In this document: positions 53,493 to 62,615 of the stretch, in pieces
Position numbering within the stretch: the stretch's first letter is position 1
How the letters are laid out: every line of letters starts with the position of its first letter
From: an uncultured Verrucomicrobia subdivision 3 bacterium
GTDB lineage: Bacteria > Verrucomicrobiota > Verrucomicrobiia > Limisphaerales > UBA11358
DNA: 64,000 bases
NCBI GenBank assembly: GCA_903918885.1
Contig: CAIXFY010000073.1
Coordinates: 1 to 64,000 of the forward strand
Direction: 5' to 3'
Made by a program: the position numbers and the translations under genes
The notes under the pieces: model-generated
The model's database searches: none
Seen by the model: the letters and a program-made list of their open reading frames with translations, nothing else
What the model was told of the DNA's origin: nothing

Positions 53493-53807
53493 ATGAAACA
53501 CGCGCTGACCTCACGAACCATTACCAACCTCACCTTCGCGATGACTATTATGCTCACCTTGTGCGGCGTAGTCGTCACTGCGAGTGCGGACGATGCCAAG
53601 ACCGCCGCACCCAAAGCCGCCAAGAAACTCACCGGCGCTGAACTTTACGCCATCAACTGCAACCGCTGCCATCAGGAGCGCTACCCAACGGAATTTACCG
53701 CCAGCCAGTGGTCAACACTCATCACCCACATGCGAGTGCGCGCCCAGTTGCCCGCCAGTCAGGCCAAAGAGATTTTGAAATACATGAAGGAAGAAGCCGG
53801 CAACTAA
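53493..53807 (+). CDS. Small periplasmic monoheme cytochrome c
   Basis: The 104-residue protein has a signal peptide (to about residue 32, VVTASAD) and one heme motif, CNRCH, in LYAINCNRCHQERYPTEF. A helix with Met/Arg (HMRVRAQLPASQAKEILKYM) supplies candidate axial Met ligands. It is the first gene of a plus-strand cassette with a porin and two more cytochromes, so it probably carries single electrons in the periplasm near the outer membrane. Confidence 0.85.
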   Translation: MKHALTSRTITNLTFAMTIMLTLCGVVVTASADDAKTAAPKAAKKLTGAELYAINCNRCHQERYPTEFTASQWSTLITHMRVRAQLPASQAKEILKYMKEEAGN

Positions 53808-53839
53808 ACGACCCGACATCAAATCTAATAAAAATTTCT

Positions 53840-55171
53840 ATGAATAAAAATTTAAACAACCGCATTTTGGGAAGTGCTGCCGCCTGCTTTGTTTTGGGAT
53901 TGGCCGCCACGCCGCAATCTCCTGCCGCCGTCAGCGATGAAGATTTCAATGCGCTTAAAAATATGGTGCAGCAATTGCAACAGGCGCACGATCAAGATCA
54001 ACAGCAGATCCAAAAGCTCCAGCAGCAGCTAGGCGACACGCAAGGCGTGGCCAACAACGCCGCCGAAAAAGCCAACTCGCTTGCCGCGCCGGGACGGAGC
54101 GCGCTGCACAACTTCACCATGGTTGGCGATGCGGAAATCCAATACGGCAAAACTTTCGGCAACAATTCGAAGAACGGACTTTTTCTTGCCGACTTCGCGC
54201 CGATTTTCCTGTTTCAAGCCAACGAGAAAGTTTTGTTTGAAGCCGGCTTTGATATCACGGTTCAAAACGGGGTCGGGCCGGGACCTTTGAATGGCGGCGG
54301 TTCGCCCATTGGCACACACGCCTCTGGAAGTTCCACCGCGATTGGCATGAGCTTCGGACAGTTGGATTATCTCTTCAACGACTACATCACTTTCGTGGGC
54401 GGTTACATGCTGCTGCCGCTCGGCACTTACAGCGAACGCGCGGCTGGTATGTTGAATAAAATCCCCGATGATCCGTTGGGACGTGAATTTCTCCCCGGCG
54501 CGGGCGCGGGTGTGCAATTGCGCGGAGCGATTCCGATTGGCCAGTCCGGTCAGGCGCTGACTTACGCGGTTTATGGCGCGAACGGACCGAGTTCAGCCGA
54601 CGGGACAGCGGCAAACGGCCAACTGGATTTGGGTGGCAATGTCGGCATCAACTCCGACGGTTCCACCGGCAATCTTCACTCCGCTCCCAGTGGCGGCGCG
54701 CGCATCGGCTGGTTTGTGCCGTGGGGCGGCGCGCACAAGGATTTAGAAATCGGCCTTTCCGGTCAGCGCGGGGTCTGGGATGACGCCGGGGATTATTATT
54801 GGTCCGCCGCGGTGCTGGATGCGTCATTGCACATCGGCCCTAATTTTGAACTCAAAGGCGAATACATCAATAGTTGGACCGAAACCTCCGACAGCGGCAT
54901 GCTGCATCCGTGGGCGCTCTGGGGACAGGCCGGTTACAAGCTCGTCGGTTTGAATCTGGATATGCCCATCGTCAATGACATCGAACTCGTCGGCCGCTTC
55001 GACACGGAAGACGACGCGCAAGGCACGAAGACGGATCGTTACACGCTTGGCTACATCTATTACCTCACCAACACCCTGCTGTTCGAGGGCGACTACGAAT
55101 TCATCCACAGCACCGGGCCAAACGCGTTGCCGCCGAACTTTCTCGTGCTGCAACTTTCCTACGGATTCTAA
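53840..55171 (+). CDS. Outer-membrane porin with N-terminal coiled coil
   Basis: The 443-residue protein has a signal peptide (MNKNLNNRILGSAAACFVLG, cleavage near SPAAV), then a Gln-rich coiled coil (about 35-75, MVQQLQQAHDQDQQQIQKL) of the peptidoglycan-spanning type found in porins. A beta-barrel of alternating polar and aromatic strands follows, ending in an aromatic residue (LSYGF). It has no heme motif of its own. The upstream frame to 53708 is rejected because it would overlap the cytochrome gene and lose the signal peptide. Cytochrome genes lie on both sides at short distance. Confidence 0.82.
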   Translation: MNKNLNNRILGSAAACFVLGLAATPQSPAAVSDEDFNALKNMVQQLQQAHDQDQQQIQKLQQQLGDTQGVANNAAEKANSLAAPGRSALHNFTMVGDAEIQYGKTFGNNSKNGLFLADFAPIFLFQANEKVLFEAGFDITVQNGVGPGPLNGGGSPIGTHASGSSTAIGMSFGQLDYLFNDYITFVGGYMLLPLGTYSERAAGMLNKIPDDPLGREFLPGAGAGVQLRGAIPIGQSGQALTYAVYGANGPSSADGTAANGQLDLGGNVGINSDGSTGNLHSAPSGGARIGWFVPWGGAHKDLEIGLSGQRGVWDDAGDYYWSAAVLDASLHIGPNFELKGEYINSWTETSDSGMLHPWALWGQAGYKLVGLNLDMPIVNDIELVGRFDTEDDAQGTKTDRYTLGYIYYLTNTLLFEGDYEFIHSTGPNALPPNFLVLQLSYGF

Positions 55172-55182
55172 AACTAAATTAA

Positions 55183-55662
55183 TTGACCATGAAAAAGACA
55201 TTTTTCCTCCGCACCCTGTTGTTCACCGCGACCGCGCTTGCCCTGTGCTGGGCGAGCGCGGCCCGCGCGGAAGACGAGCTGGACGCCGCTACTAAGGCGC
55301 GCATTGAAAAATTCGAGCATGGCCCGGCCAGCATTGATGTCTCCAAGTATCCGCAAGGCATCAAGGACAACTACGAAGTGTTCAGCCAGAAATGCACCCA
55401 GTGCCACAAGTTAAGCCGCCCGGTCAACTGCGATTACGCCATGCCCGATGAATGGTCACGCTACGTCAAGCGCATGATGCGCAAACCCGGTTCGGGCATC
55501 TCCAGCTCTGAGGCAAAGCAGATTTTTGAATTCCTTACCTACGATTCCAGCATCCGCAAAAAGGCATTGCTCGACGAGAAGCTCGCCGCCGCCAAGCCCG
55601 AAGATAAAGCTGCCGCCGAGGCGAAAATCAAGGAAGTCCACGACAAATACGACGGCAAATAA
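55183..55662 (+). CDS. Periplasmic monoheme cytochrome c
   Basis: The 159-residue protein has a signal peptide (KKTFFLRTLLFTATALALCW, cleavage near ARAED) and a heme motif CTQCH in FSQKCTQCHKLSRPVN. The segment DEWSRYVKRMMRKPGSGISS supplies candidate Met ligands. A Lys/Ala/Glu-rich C-terminal helix follows. An alternative start two codons downstream (55189) is possible. It starts 11 nt after the porin stop and is translated as part of the same unit. Confidence 0.87.
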   Translation: MTMKKTFFLRTLLFTATALALCWASAARAEDELDAATKARIEKFEHGPASIDVSKYPQGIKDNYEVFSQKCTQCHKLSRPVNCDYAMPDEWSRYVKRMMRKPGSGISSSEAKQIFEFLTYDSSIRKKALLDEKLAAAKPEDKAAAEAKIKEVHDKYDGK

Positions 55663-55704
55663 TCCGTTCGCCGCCAGTCAATTTTTTAAGGCCAGAACAC
55701 GCTC

Positions 55705-56628
55705 ATGCCCGACATGAACGACGAACCCAGTTGTTGCCAATCTTCCAATCCCGAAGCGACTGCCACCAAAGCGGCGGTTCCGGTTTGGATTATTGTCTTC
55801 ATGCTCGTGGTGCTGTTCATCGGCGGCTGGTATTTCGACCAGCACAGCGGCTGGGGCGATAAAAATCTCTACGCTCCCTACAGCTCGGCCGAACAACTCG
55901 CCGCGTTTCAGCCGCAGTCCGGCGATGCCGCTTTTGCCGCCAAAGGTAAAGCCGTTTACGAAAGCGTCTGTGGAATCTGCCACAGCAGCGACGGACTCGG
56001 CAAAGCGGGTCAAGCCCCGCCGCTCGCGGGTTCTGAATGGGTCGCAAAAGATGTCATCTCGCTCGCACGCGTGCCGCTCGTAGGCTTAAATGGCCCGATT
56101 CAAGTCGCCGGCCACGATTGGAATCTCGCGATGGCGCCGATGGGAGCGGGACTTTCCGACGCCGACTTGGCCGCGGTGCTGACTTATATCCGCACCGCTT
56201 GGGGAAACAAAAGCAATCCGGTTTCTGAAGTTGACGTGAAAGCCGCACGCGCCGCCATCAGCGGTAACCAGCCTTCCGCCGCCGATCTCGCCAAGCTGAC
56301 ACCGGTAGAACGGGGACATTTGGTCTTCAAAAAATATGGCTGTTTCAACTGCCACGGTGAAGACGGTAAAGGTGGCGTGACCAACCTAAACGCCAAGACC
56401 GCCGAGCTGGTGCCGAGCTTGATTTACGTTGCCGACGGTTACAACAAAGCCGAGCTCATCGCCTTTATCAGCCGCGGTGAACGCGTGATTCCACGCAAGA
56501 ATCCGAACGGCCCCGAGCCGCCACATTTCATGCCCAAGTGGGGTGGCGTGGTGAATCCAGATGAGATGAGCGACATCGCCGAGTTTCTTTTCAGCCTGAA
56601 ACCCAAGGGCGACAAGCTGGATTTTTAA
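55705..56628 (+). CDS. Membrane-anchored diheme cytochrome c
   Basis: The 307-residue protein has a short Cys-rich head (SCCQSS), one membrane helix (VWIIVFMLVVLFIGGWYF) and two class I cytochrome c domains with motifs CGICH (about residue 93) and CFNCH (about residue 214). The first domain and anchor are paralogous to the single-heme cytochrome at 37789-38391 of the ACIII operon. A C-terminal Met in PHFMPKWGGVV is a candidate ligand. It probably links inner-membrane respiration to the periplasmic cytochromes and porin encoded just upstream. Confidence 0.9.
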   Translation: MPDMNDEPSCCQSSNPEATATKAAVPVWIIVFMLVVLFIGGWYFDQHSGWGDKNLYAPYSSAEQLAAFQPQSGDAAFAAKGKAVYESVCGICHSSDGLGKAGQAPPLAGSEWVAKDVISLARVPLVGLNGPIQVAGHDWNLAMAPMGAGLSDADLAAVLTYIRTAWGNKSNPVSEVDVKAARAAISGNQPSAADLAKLTPVERGHLVFKKYGCFNCHGEDGKGGVTNLNAKTAELVPSLIYVADGYNKAELIAFISRGERVIPRKNPNGPEPPHFMPKWGGVVNPDEMSDIAEFLFSLKPKGDKLDF

Positions 56629-57476
56629 ACGACAAATTCCAATTCCTGCCGGTGCGGAATCAGTCCGCGCTCAAACGCAAGGCCGAGGAAACGACGGATG
56701 GATTCCCTGCCCTTGTCGCCGTAATCCAGCGTCCAGTGGTTGACATACATCCCGACAAATTTATCGGCCAGGTCGCGGCCCATGTCACGGGCGTATTGCA
56801 ACGCGTGCTGCACGGCTTCCGGACGATGATCCAGGCTGAACTGGATGCTCGCAGTGAGCGTGTCAGAAATCTTTTTACGCGTGGCGAGGTCAAATTTCTT
56901 GTTGATGACGTTGCCACCGAGCGGCAGCGGCAAACCGTTATTTTCTTTTCCCCACCAAACACCGAGGTCTTCGCACAAGACCAACTTCTCATTTTGGAAT
57001 GTGAGCTGACCTTCGTGAATGATGAGACCGACTTCCGCCACATCATTTTTTACCGCCGCAAAAATCTGGTCGAATGGCACGACGACGTAATTGAATTCCT
57101 TCGCCGACTTACCGAGCCAGAGTTGCAGCGCCAAAAACGCGCTGGTCATGGTTCCCGGCACAGCGATTTTTTTCTTCGCAATTTCTTCGCGGGAGAATTT
57201 CTGTTTGGCCACGAGCATCGGGCCGTAGCCGTCGCCCATGCTCGCGCCGCTCGGCAGCAGCGCATACTTGTCGGAGACGTAGGCGTAGGCGTGGATGCTG
57301 ACAGCGGTGATGTCCAGTTCGCCGCGCGTGGCGCGCTCGTTCAGCGTCTGAATGTCCTGCAGGATGTGTTGAAAATTAAAACCGTGCGTCGGAATCAAAT
57401 CCTTCGCGAGCGCGTAAAACATGAAGGCATCGTCCGGGTCGGGCGAGTGGCCGAGGGTCAAGGTCGTCGTTTGCAC
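56625..57476 (-). CDS. mqnD: 1,4-dihydroxy-6-naphthoate synthase (futalosine pathway)
   Basis: MqnD converts cyclic de-hypoxanthine futalosine to 1,4-dihydroxy-6-naphthoate in the futalosine route to menaquinone. The 283-residue protein has the family start LGHSPDPDDAFMFYAL, then ITAVSIHAYAYVSDKYALL and a substrate-binding-protein fold (IHEGQLTFQNEKLVLCEDLG, LPLPLGGNVI). The presence of this pathway means that menaquinol is the likely electron donor for ACIII in the same window. Its stop overlaps the stop of the convergent diheme cytochrome by 4 nt. Confidence 0.94.
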   Translation of the reverse strand: MQTTTLTLGHSPDPDDAFMFYALAKDLIPTHGFNFQHILQDIQTLNERATRGELDITAVSIHAYAYVSDKYALLPSGASMGDGYGPMLVAKQKFSREEIAKKKIAVPGTMTSAFLALQLWLGKSAKEFNYVVVPFDQIFAAVKNDVAEVGLIIHEGQLTFQNEKLVLCEDLGVWWGKENNGLPLPLGGNVINKKFDLATRKKISDTLTASIQFSLDHRPEAVQHALQYARDMGRDLADKFVGMYVNHWTLDYGDKGRESIRRFLGLAFERGLIPHRQELEFVV

Positions 57477-58026
57477 CGTCGGAAATTATACCAAGCAGCA
57501 CGGGCTGTCACGACGAGAAGATTAATGTATGAGAGTGACGCCATGATATTTTGGTTACACGCACGCGCCAGCAGATTCAGCCGGAGTCGGCCGCCACCTC
57601 CTTACTGATGCGCGGCTCAAACTTCAGGCAAACCAAACGGGCGCGTGCGTTGTGTTCTTCCTCACCTAACGAGATCCGAGCAGTTAGCCATTTCCCCGGT
57701 CGGCATTAATCTCAACCTCGTTTTTCGTCCAAAACCACAACTCAACGCAGACCTCATAGCAATGGCGATGCCAAGCCGCAAAGCTCAATATTTTCAATGA
57801 ATGGCTGCACACGAACAACGCCCACCAAAACACTCTGTAGAAATTTTTCCAAAGCGCACAAAAAAATTCCTTAGCCAAGACTTCTAAAAATGGATTTGGC
57901 TTTAATTCCAAGAGCAAGCAAACATACTCTTTTGTATCTAGCTTCGGTCAAAATACGTCTAGGCGATTAATAAATTCATACAGCAAGACAAGGCACTTGA
58001 AGCCGCACAGCTTGAAACACAACTTT
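57477..58026. other. Intergenic region upstream of RND efflux genes
   Basis: No gene is supported in this 550-bp gap. It contains an 11-bp inverted repeat, ACGCACGCGCC (57559-57569) and GGCGCGTGCGT (57640-57650), separated by 70 bp. A short open frame on the minus strand here is of low quality. The promoters of mqnD and of the efflux operon should both lie here. Confidence 0.45.
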
Positions 58027-59103
58027 ATGCCGGGTAGTAAAACCATATTTTATTTGGCGGCGGCTGGCCTAATGGTAATTAACGTAGGCTGTTCGCCCAG
58101 CGAAGCCAGCAAGTCGCCAGCAGCTGCGCCGGTGCTCACCGCCAAGGCGGTGGCAAAGAACCTGCCGGTGCGCATTGAACCGTCACCGGTTGGCCATGTC
58201 ATGCCGATTTTGAGCGTCACCATCCGATCGCAAATCGGTGGACTCATTAGCGCGGTAAAATTTTCGGAAGGTCAGGAAGTCAGAAAGGGCGACCTCCTGT
58301 TCACCATTGACCCGCGTCCATCGCAGGCGCAACTGGCGCACGATCAGGCGCAACTGGCAAATGCACAAATTCAATTCGACCGTGAACAAAAATTATTTGC
58401 CGACAAACTGATTTCCCAAGATGAATTCGATACCAGCAAATCCGCACGCGATGCGCTGGTCGCAACGGTCCAGGCCGACAAACTCAATTTGGAATACTGC
58501 GAAATCCGCGCGCCGATTGACGGGCGCACTGGCGGGTTACAATTCCACGAGGGCAACGTCGTGAAATCACCGGACGATGTGCTACTAACCATCAACCAGA
58601 TTCAACCAATCTACGCAGCTTTTGCAGTCGCAGAACGGTATCTGCCGGAGGTCCAAAAGCAGATGCGCGCTCACACGGTCAACGTCACCGCCAGTTTTGA
58701 AAGCATGGTCGGCGAGCCTCCGCGCGGCGAACTCTCCTTTGTGGATAATTCCGTTGACCCGACGACTGGGACCATTTTACTCAAGGCGACTTTTCCCAAC
58801 ACCGATGGCCGATTGTGGCCGGGGCAGTTTGTGCAAATCGCCCTCCAGTTGGACGAATTAACGAACGCCGTGGTGATTCCATCGCAAGCCGTGCAAACCG
58901 GACAGAATGGCCAGTTTGTGTTCATTGTGAAAACAGACAAAACGGTTGAAGCCCGCCCAGTGAAACCGGGTGTTACGGTCAACGGTGAAACGTCTATTTT
59001 ATCCGGCTTGAGCTTGGGCGAAACCGTCGTGACCGACGGACAACTCCGCCTCGCGCCGGGCGTGGCGGTGAGCGACAAAACCTCGGCGGCAAAAACGCCA
59101 TGA
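58027..59103 (+). CDS. RND efflux periplasmic adaptor (membrane fusion protein)
   Basis: The 358-residue protein has a lipoprotein signal (LVINVGC, Cys near residue 22). The AcrA/MexA layout follows: a barrel-sandwich motif (IGGLISAVKFSEGQEVRKGDLL), an alpha-hairpin with the repeated AQLAHDQAQLANAQIQFD, a return strand (LEYCEIRAPIDGRTG) and a beta-barrel with VIPSQAVQTGQNGQFVFIV. It should bridge the inner-membrane RND pump to an outer-membrane channel. A TTG at 57997 would give an N-terminal extension ahead of the signal; the ATG at 58027 is chosen. It overlaps the pump gene by 4 nt. No outer-membrane channel gene is adjacent. Confidence 0.93.
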   Translation: MPGSKTIFYLAAAGLMVINVGCSPSEASKSPAAAPVLTAKAVAKNLPVRIEPSPVGHVMPILSVTIRSQIGGLISAVKFSEGQEVRKGDLLFTIDPRPSQAQLAHDQAQLANAQIQFDREQKLFADKLISQDEFDTSKSARDALVATVQADKLNLEYCEIRAPIDGRTGGLQFHEGNVVKSPDDVLLTINQIQPIYAAFAVAERYLPEVQKQMRAHTVNVTASFESMVGEPPRGELSFVDNSVDPTTGTILLKATFPNTDGRLWPGQFVQIALQLDELTNAVVIPSQAVQTGQNGQFVFIVKTDKTVEARPVKPGVTVNGETSILSGLSLGETVVTDGQLRLAPGVAVSDKTSAAKTP

Positions 59104-62100
59104 GCGTTTCGGGAATTTTCATCCGCCGCCCCGTGATGACCACGCTGGTAATGGCGGGGATTCTGCTGTTCGGCGTCTTCGGCTTCCACCTGCTGCCGGT
59201 GAGCGATTTGCCGAGCGTGGATTTTCCGACGATCCAAGTCACGGCCAACGTGTCCGGCGCGAGTCCGTCCACGATGGCGTCCTCGGTCGCGACGCCGCTG
59301 GAAAAGCAATTTTCCACCATCGCCGGCGTGGACTCGATGACCTCCATCAGCGCGCTGGGCGTTTCGCAGATCACAATCCAATTCGCGCTGGATCGCAACA
59401 TTGACGGCGCGGCGCAGGACGTGCAGGCGGCCATCACGCGCGCGTCCCGGCAACTGCCGCCGGATTTGCCGTCGCCGCCAACTTATCAAAAGGTCAACCC
59501 CGCCGACACGCCGGTTTATTTTCTCGCGTTGACCTCCTCCACGCTGCCGCTTTCGACGGTGGACGACTACGCGGAAAATCTCCTCGCGCAGCGCATCTCG
59601 ATGATTGACGGCGTCGCGCAGGTCGGCCTGTTCGGGCCGCAGCAGTTTGCCGTGCACGTGCAGGCGGATCCGAACAAGCTCGCCGCCTACGGCCTCGGCA
59701 TTGACACCGTGGCGCAGGCGGTCGCCGCCGGCAACGTGAACCAGCCACTCGGCACGCTTTACGGCCGGCATCAGGCGTTCACGATCCAGGCGAACGGGCA
59801 GTTGAAAAACGCCGCCGCCTTTCGCCCGCTCATCGTCGCGTATCGCAACGGCAATCCGGTGCGGCTTCAGGAAGTGGCCAACGTCATTGACAGCGTGCAG
59901 AACGACAAGGCCGCCGCGTGGTTCAGCGGCACGCGCGGCGTCATCCTCGCCGTGCAGCGCCAGCCGGGCGTGAACACGGTCGCGGTCGTGGACGCCATCA
60001 AGAAGCAACTCCCGACGCTGCGGGCGCAGATTCCGGCGGCGGTGAACATTGACGAACTCTTCGACCGTTCGCAGGGTATCCGCCACTCCGTCCGCGACGT
60101 GGAACGGACATTGATACTGACCGTCTGCCTCGTGGTAATGGTGATTTTCGTTTTCCTGCGCAACATTTCCGCGACCGTCATTCCCAGCCTTGCGCTGCCG
60201 TTGTCCATCGTCGGCACGTTCGCGGCGATGAATTTTTTCGGCTACAGCCTCGATAATCTTTCGCTGATGGCGCTCACACTGTCTGTCGGCTTCGTCGTGG
60301 ACGACGCCATCGTGATGCTCGAAAACATCGTGCGCCACATGGAAAACGGCGAGCCGCCGATGGCCGCGGCGTTGCTCGGCGCGAAGGAAATCGGCTTCAC
60401 CATCATTTCGATGACGCTGTCGCTTTCGGCGGTGTTCATCCCAGTGCTGTTCATGAGCGGGTTGCTCGGCCGGCTGCTGCACGAATTCGCTGTGACCATC
60501 ATCTGCGCGGTGCTGATTTCCGGTTTCGTGTCGCTCTCGCTCACGCCGATGATGTGCAGCCGGTTCGTCCATTCCGTGCGCGGGGAAAAGCACGGCGGGC
60601 TTTACTACGCGTTTGAAAAATTCTTCGAGGGCTTGCGCGCGGCCTATGAACGCACGCTGCGGCTGGCGATGAAACATCGCCGTGTCACGCTCGGCGTCGC
60701 GCTGGCGACGTTCGCGGCCACGGTGGTTTTGTTCTACCTGATTCCCAAGGGCTTTTTCCCCGACGAGGACACCAACCAGATTTTCTGCATCACCGAAGGC
60801 GCGCAGGACATCTCGTTTGACGCGATGAAGGCGCACCAGTTGCAGGCGGCGAAAATCGTTGCGGCCAACACCAATGTCGCGGCCTATATGTCCGCCATCG
60901 GCCTCGGCGGTTCCACCATCAGCGGCAACAACGGCCGCATTTTCATGCGGCTGAAGGACCGTTCGGAGCGCCGGCAAAGCGCCAATGAAATCATCCAGGA
61001 CTTGCGGAAACAATTCGCGCAGATTCCCGGCTTCAACGTGTTTCTCCAAAACCCGCCGCTCATCCGCGTCGGCGGCATGCTTTCGAAGACGCTGTATCAA
61101 TTCAGCCTGCAGGACACCGACACGCAGGAACTGTTCCAGTGGGCGCCGGTGTTGCGCGCCAAGCTTGCGGAACACAAGGACGTCTTTCAGGATGTGACCA
61201 GCGATTTGCAAATCGCCAGCCCGCAGGTGGTCGTGACAATTGACCGCGACAAGGCCGCCGCGCTCGGCGTGACCGCCAAGCAGATTGAGACAGGCCTTTA
61301 CGACGCGTTCGGTTCTGGGCAAATCTCGACGATTTACGGCGACCTCGCGGAATACTGGGTAATCTTCGAGGTGCTACCAGAATTTCAGCGCGACCCGGAC
61401 GCGCTCGGCCGGCTCTACATCACCAGCGCGAGTGGCAAGCTCGTGCCGTTGAGTGCCGTTGCGAAATTTTCTCGCAGTGTCGGGCCGATGACCATTTCGC
61501 ACATCGGCCAGTTGCCGGCGGTCACGGTGTCGTTCAACCTCGCGCCCGGCGTCGCGCTCGGCACGGCGGTGGACAAAATCCGCGAACTCCAGAGCGAACT
61601 GCATCTGCCTGCGACCATCACCGCGAGCTTCCAGGGTTCAGCCGCCATCTTCCAATCCTCGCTGACCGGCCTCGGCTTCCTGTTGCTCATGTCCATTCTC
61701 GTGATTTACATCATCCTCGGAATTCTCTACGAAAGCTTCATTCATCCGCTGACGATTTTGTCTGGCCTGCCCTCGGCGGGTTTCGGCGCGCTGCTTACGC
61801 TGATGCTGTTCCGCCTCGACCTGAACATCTACGGCTTCGTCGGCCTCATCATGCTCGTGGGCATCGTGAAGAAGAACGCCATCATGATAATTGATTTTGC
61901 CATTGAGGCGCAGCATAACGGCAAAAAACCTTACGACGCGATTTTTGAAGGCTGCATTTTACGCTTCCGCCCCATCATGATGACCACGATGTGCGCGCTG
62001 ATGGCGTCGCTGCCGATTTCGCTCGGCCTCGGCGCTGGCGGCGAATCTCGTCGTGCACTCGGCCTAACGGTCACCGGCGGTCTAATTGTGTCGCAGGCCT

Positions 62101-62180
62101 TGACGCTTTTTATCACGCCCGTGATTTACCTTTATCTCGAACGGCTGCAACAGTGGTTTCAGCGCGACAGGACGATTTAG
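59100..62180 (+). CDS. RND efflux pump, MdtB/MdtC-like permease
   Basis: The 1026-residue protein has the RND layout: TM1 starting with the hallmark GIFIRRPVMTTLVM, two large periplasmic loops, and twelve TM helices. The proton-relay Asp pair is in TM4 (GFVVDDAIVMLENIV) and the Lys is in the TM10 region (GIVKKNAIMIIDFAIEAQ). Its sequence resembles the MdtB/MdtC and AcrB/MexB group of multidrug exporters more than metal exporters. It works with the adaptor upstream, to which it is coupled by a 4-nt overlap. The opposite strand carries a long open frame that is a compositional shadow. Confidence 0.95.
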   Translation: MSVSGIFIRRPVMTTLVMAGILLFGVFGFHLLPVSDLPSVDFPTIQVTANVSGASPSTMASSVATPLEKQFSTIAGVDSMTSISALGVSQITIQFALDRNIDGAAQDVQAAITRASRQLPPDLPSPPTYQKVNPADTPVYFLALTSSTLPLSTVDDYAENLLAQRISMIDGVAQVGLFGPQQFAVHVQADPNKLAAYGLGIDTVAQAVAAGNVNQPLGTLYGRHQAFTIQANGQLKNAAAFRPLIVAYRNGNPVRLQEVANVIDSVQNDKAAAWFSGTRGVILAVQRQPGVNTVAVVDAIKKQLPTLRAQIPAAVNIDELFDRSQGIRHSVRDVERTLILTVCLVVMVIFVFLRNISATVIPSLALPLSIVGTFAAMNFFGYSLDNLSLMALTLSVGFVVDDAIVMLENIVRHMENGEPPMAAALLGAKEIGFTIISMTLSLSAVFIPVLFMSGLLGRLLHEFAVTIICAVLISGFVSLSLTPMMCSRFVHSVRGEKHGGLYYAFEKFFEGLRAAYERTLRLAMKHRRVTLGVALATFAATVVLFYLIPKGFFPDEDTNQIFCITEGAQDISFDAMKAHQLQAAKIVAANTNVAAYMSAIGLGGSTISGNNGRIFMRLKDRSERRQSANEIIQDLRKQFAQIPGFNVFLQNPPLIRVGGMLSKTLYQFSLQDTDTQELFQWAPVLRAKLAEHKDVFQDVTSDLQIASPQVVVTIDRDKAAALGVTAKQIETGLYDAFGSGQISTIYGDLAEYWVIFEVLPEFQRDPDALGRLYITSASGKLVPLSAVAKFSRSVGPMTISHIGQLPAVTVSFNLAPGVALGTAVDKIRELQSELHLPATITASFQGSAAIFQSSLTGLGFLLLMSILVIYIILGILYESFIHPLTILSGLPSAGFGALLTLMLFRLDLNIYGFVGLIMLVGIVKKNAIMIIDFAIEAQHNGKKPYDAIFEGCILRFRPIMMTTMCALMASLPISLGLGAGGESRRALGLTVTGGLIVSQALTLFITPVIYLYLERLQQWFQRDRTI

Positions 62181-62377
62181 AAAATTGACTCGGATTTGCA
62201 ATGGTCTGCGACTCTGGGTTTCCAGCGATGTCTTGATGCGCCTGGCCCACGGATTCTGCCCAGCTAGCACGGTTCAAGCCGGCAATCCCTTGTGACATGG
62301 TTGAAACCATTGGGGAACGAGCGCAGAGGCTTATACTGCCGGGAGTTGTGACGGTTTGAATTAAACACAAATTGATG

Positions 62378-62400
62378 TTCGATTCCGACTCCCGCCTCCA
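62378..62400 (+). other. tRNA-Cys 3'-end fragment, candidate attachment site
   Basis: The 23 bases TTCGATT-CCGAC-TCCCGCC-T-CCA match a tRNA T-loop, 3' T-stem, 3' acceptor strand, discriminator U and encoded CCA. U73 is characteristic of tRNA-Cys. The 5' T-stem side (TGATG) does not pair with CCGAC and no D or anticodon arm precedes it, so this is a fragment. Integrases often recombine in this part of tRNA genes and leave such a copy. The integrase gene starts 216 bp downstream. Confidence 0.6.
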
Positions 62401-62446
62401 AATCCAAGCTGTTAAAATACAGCTATTTGCAGAATCCAGAGGAGGC

Positions 62447-62470
62447 AAGTGCCAGTGAAAGTGCCAGTGA
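62447..62470 (+). repeat. 12-bp tandem direct repeat AAGTGCCAGTGA x2
   Basis: Two exact head-to-tail copies (62447-62458 and 62459-62470) lie between the tRNA fragment and the integrase gene. They could be arm-type integrase-binding sites; this is inference from position. Confidence 0.6.
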
Positions 62471-62615
62471 AATTACTATCGGGGTAGAACCTTTGCACCA
62501 CCCCGGAACCAACCGGCAACCACTGGGAATGACGGGATTATCCGCCCGTTTTGTGTAGCTGATACACCACCAGCCACGCGCCTTCGCATAGCTTCGGACA
62601 AAAAAGTCTGAACCT

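Larger units (their letters stand above)
62181..62615. other. Boundary region with tRNA fragment and direct repeats
   Basis: This 435-bp region between the RND gene and the integrase holds a tRNA-Cys 3'-end fragment (62378-62400) and a 12-bp direct repeat (62447-62470). It also holds a weak hairpin ACGGG/CCCGT followed by TTTTG near 62533-62554. No gene is seen. Confidence 0.5.

Noticed and set aside
58671-61322. 883-codon open frame on the minus strand opposite the RND genes.
   Set aside because: It is antisense to conserved RND coding sequence, and its Arg/His/Gly-rich product has no recognisable family.
62378-62400. A complete tRNA gene or tmRNA end.
   Set aside because: Only T-loop, 3' T-stem and acceptor strand are present; the 5' T-stem side does not pair and no D or anticodon arm is upstream.
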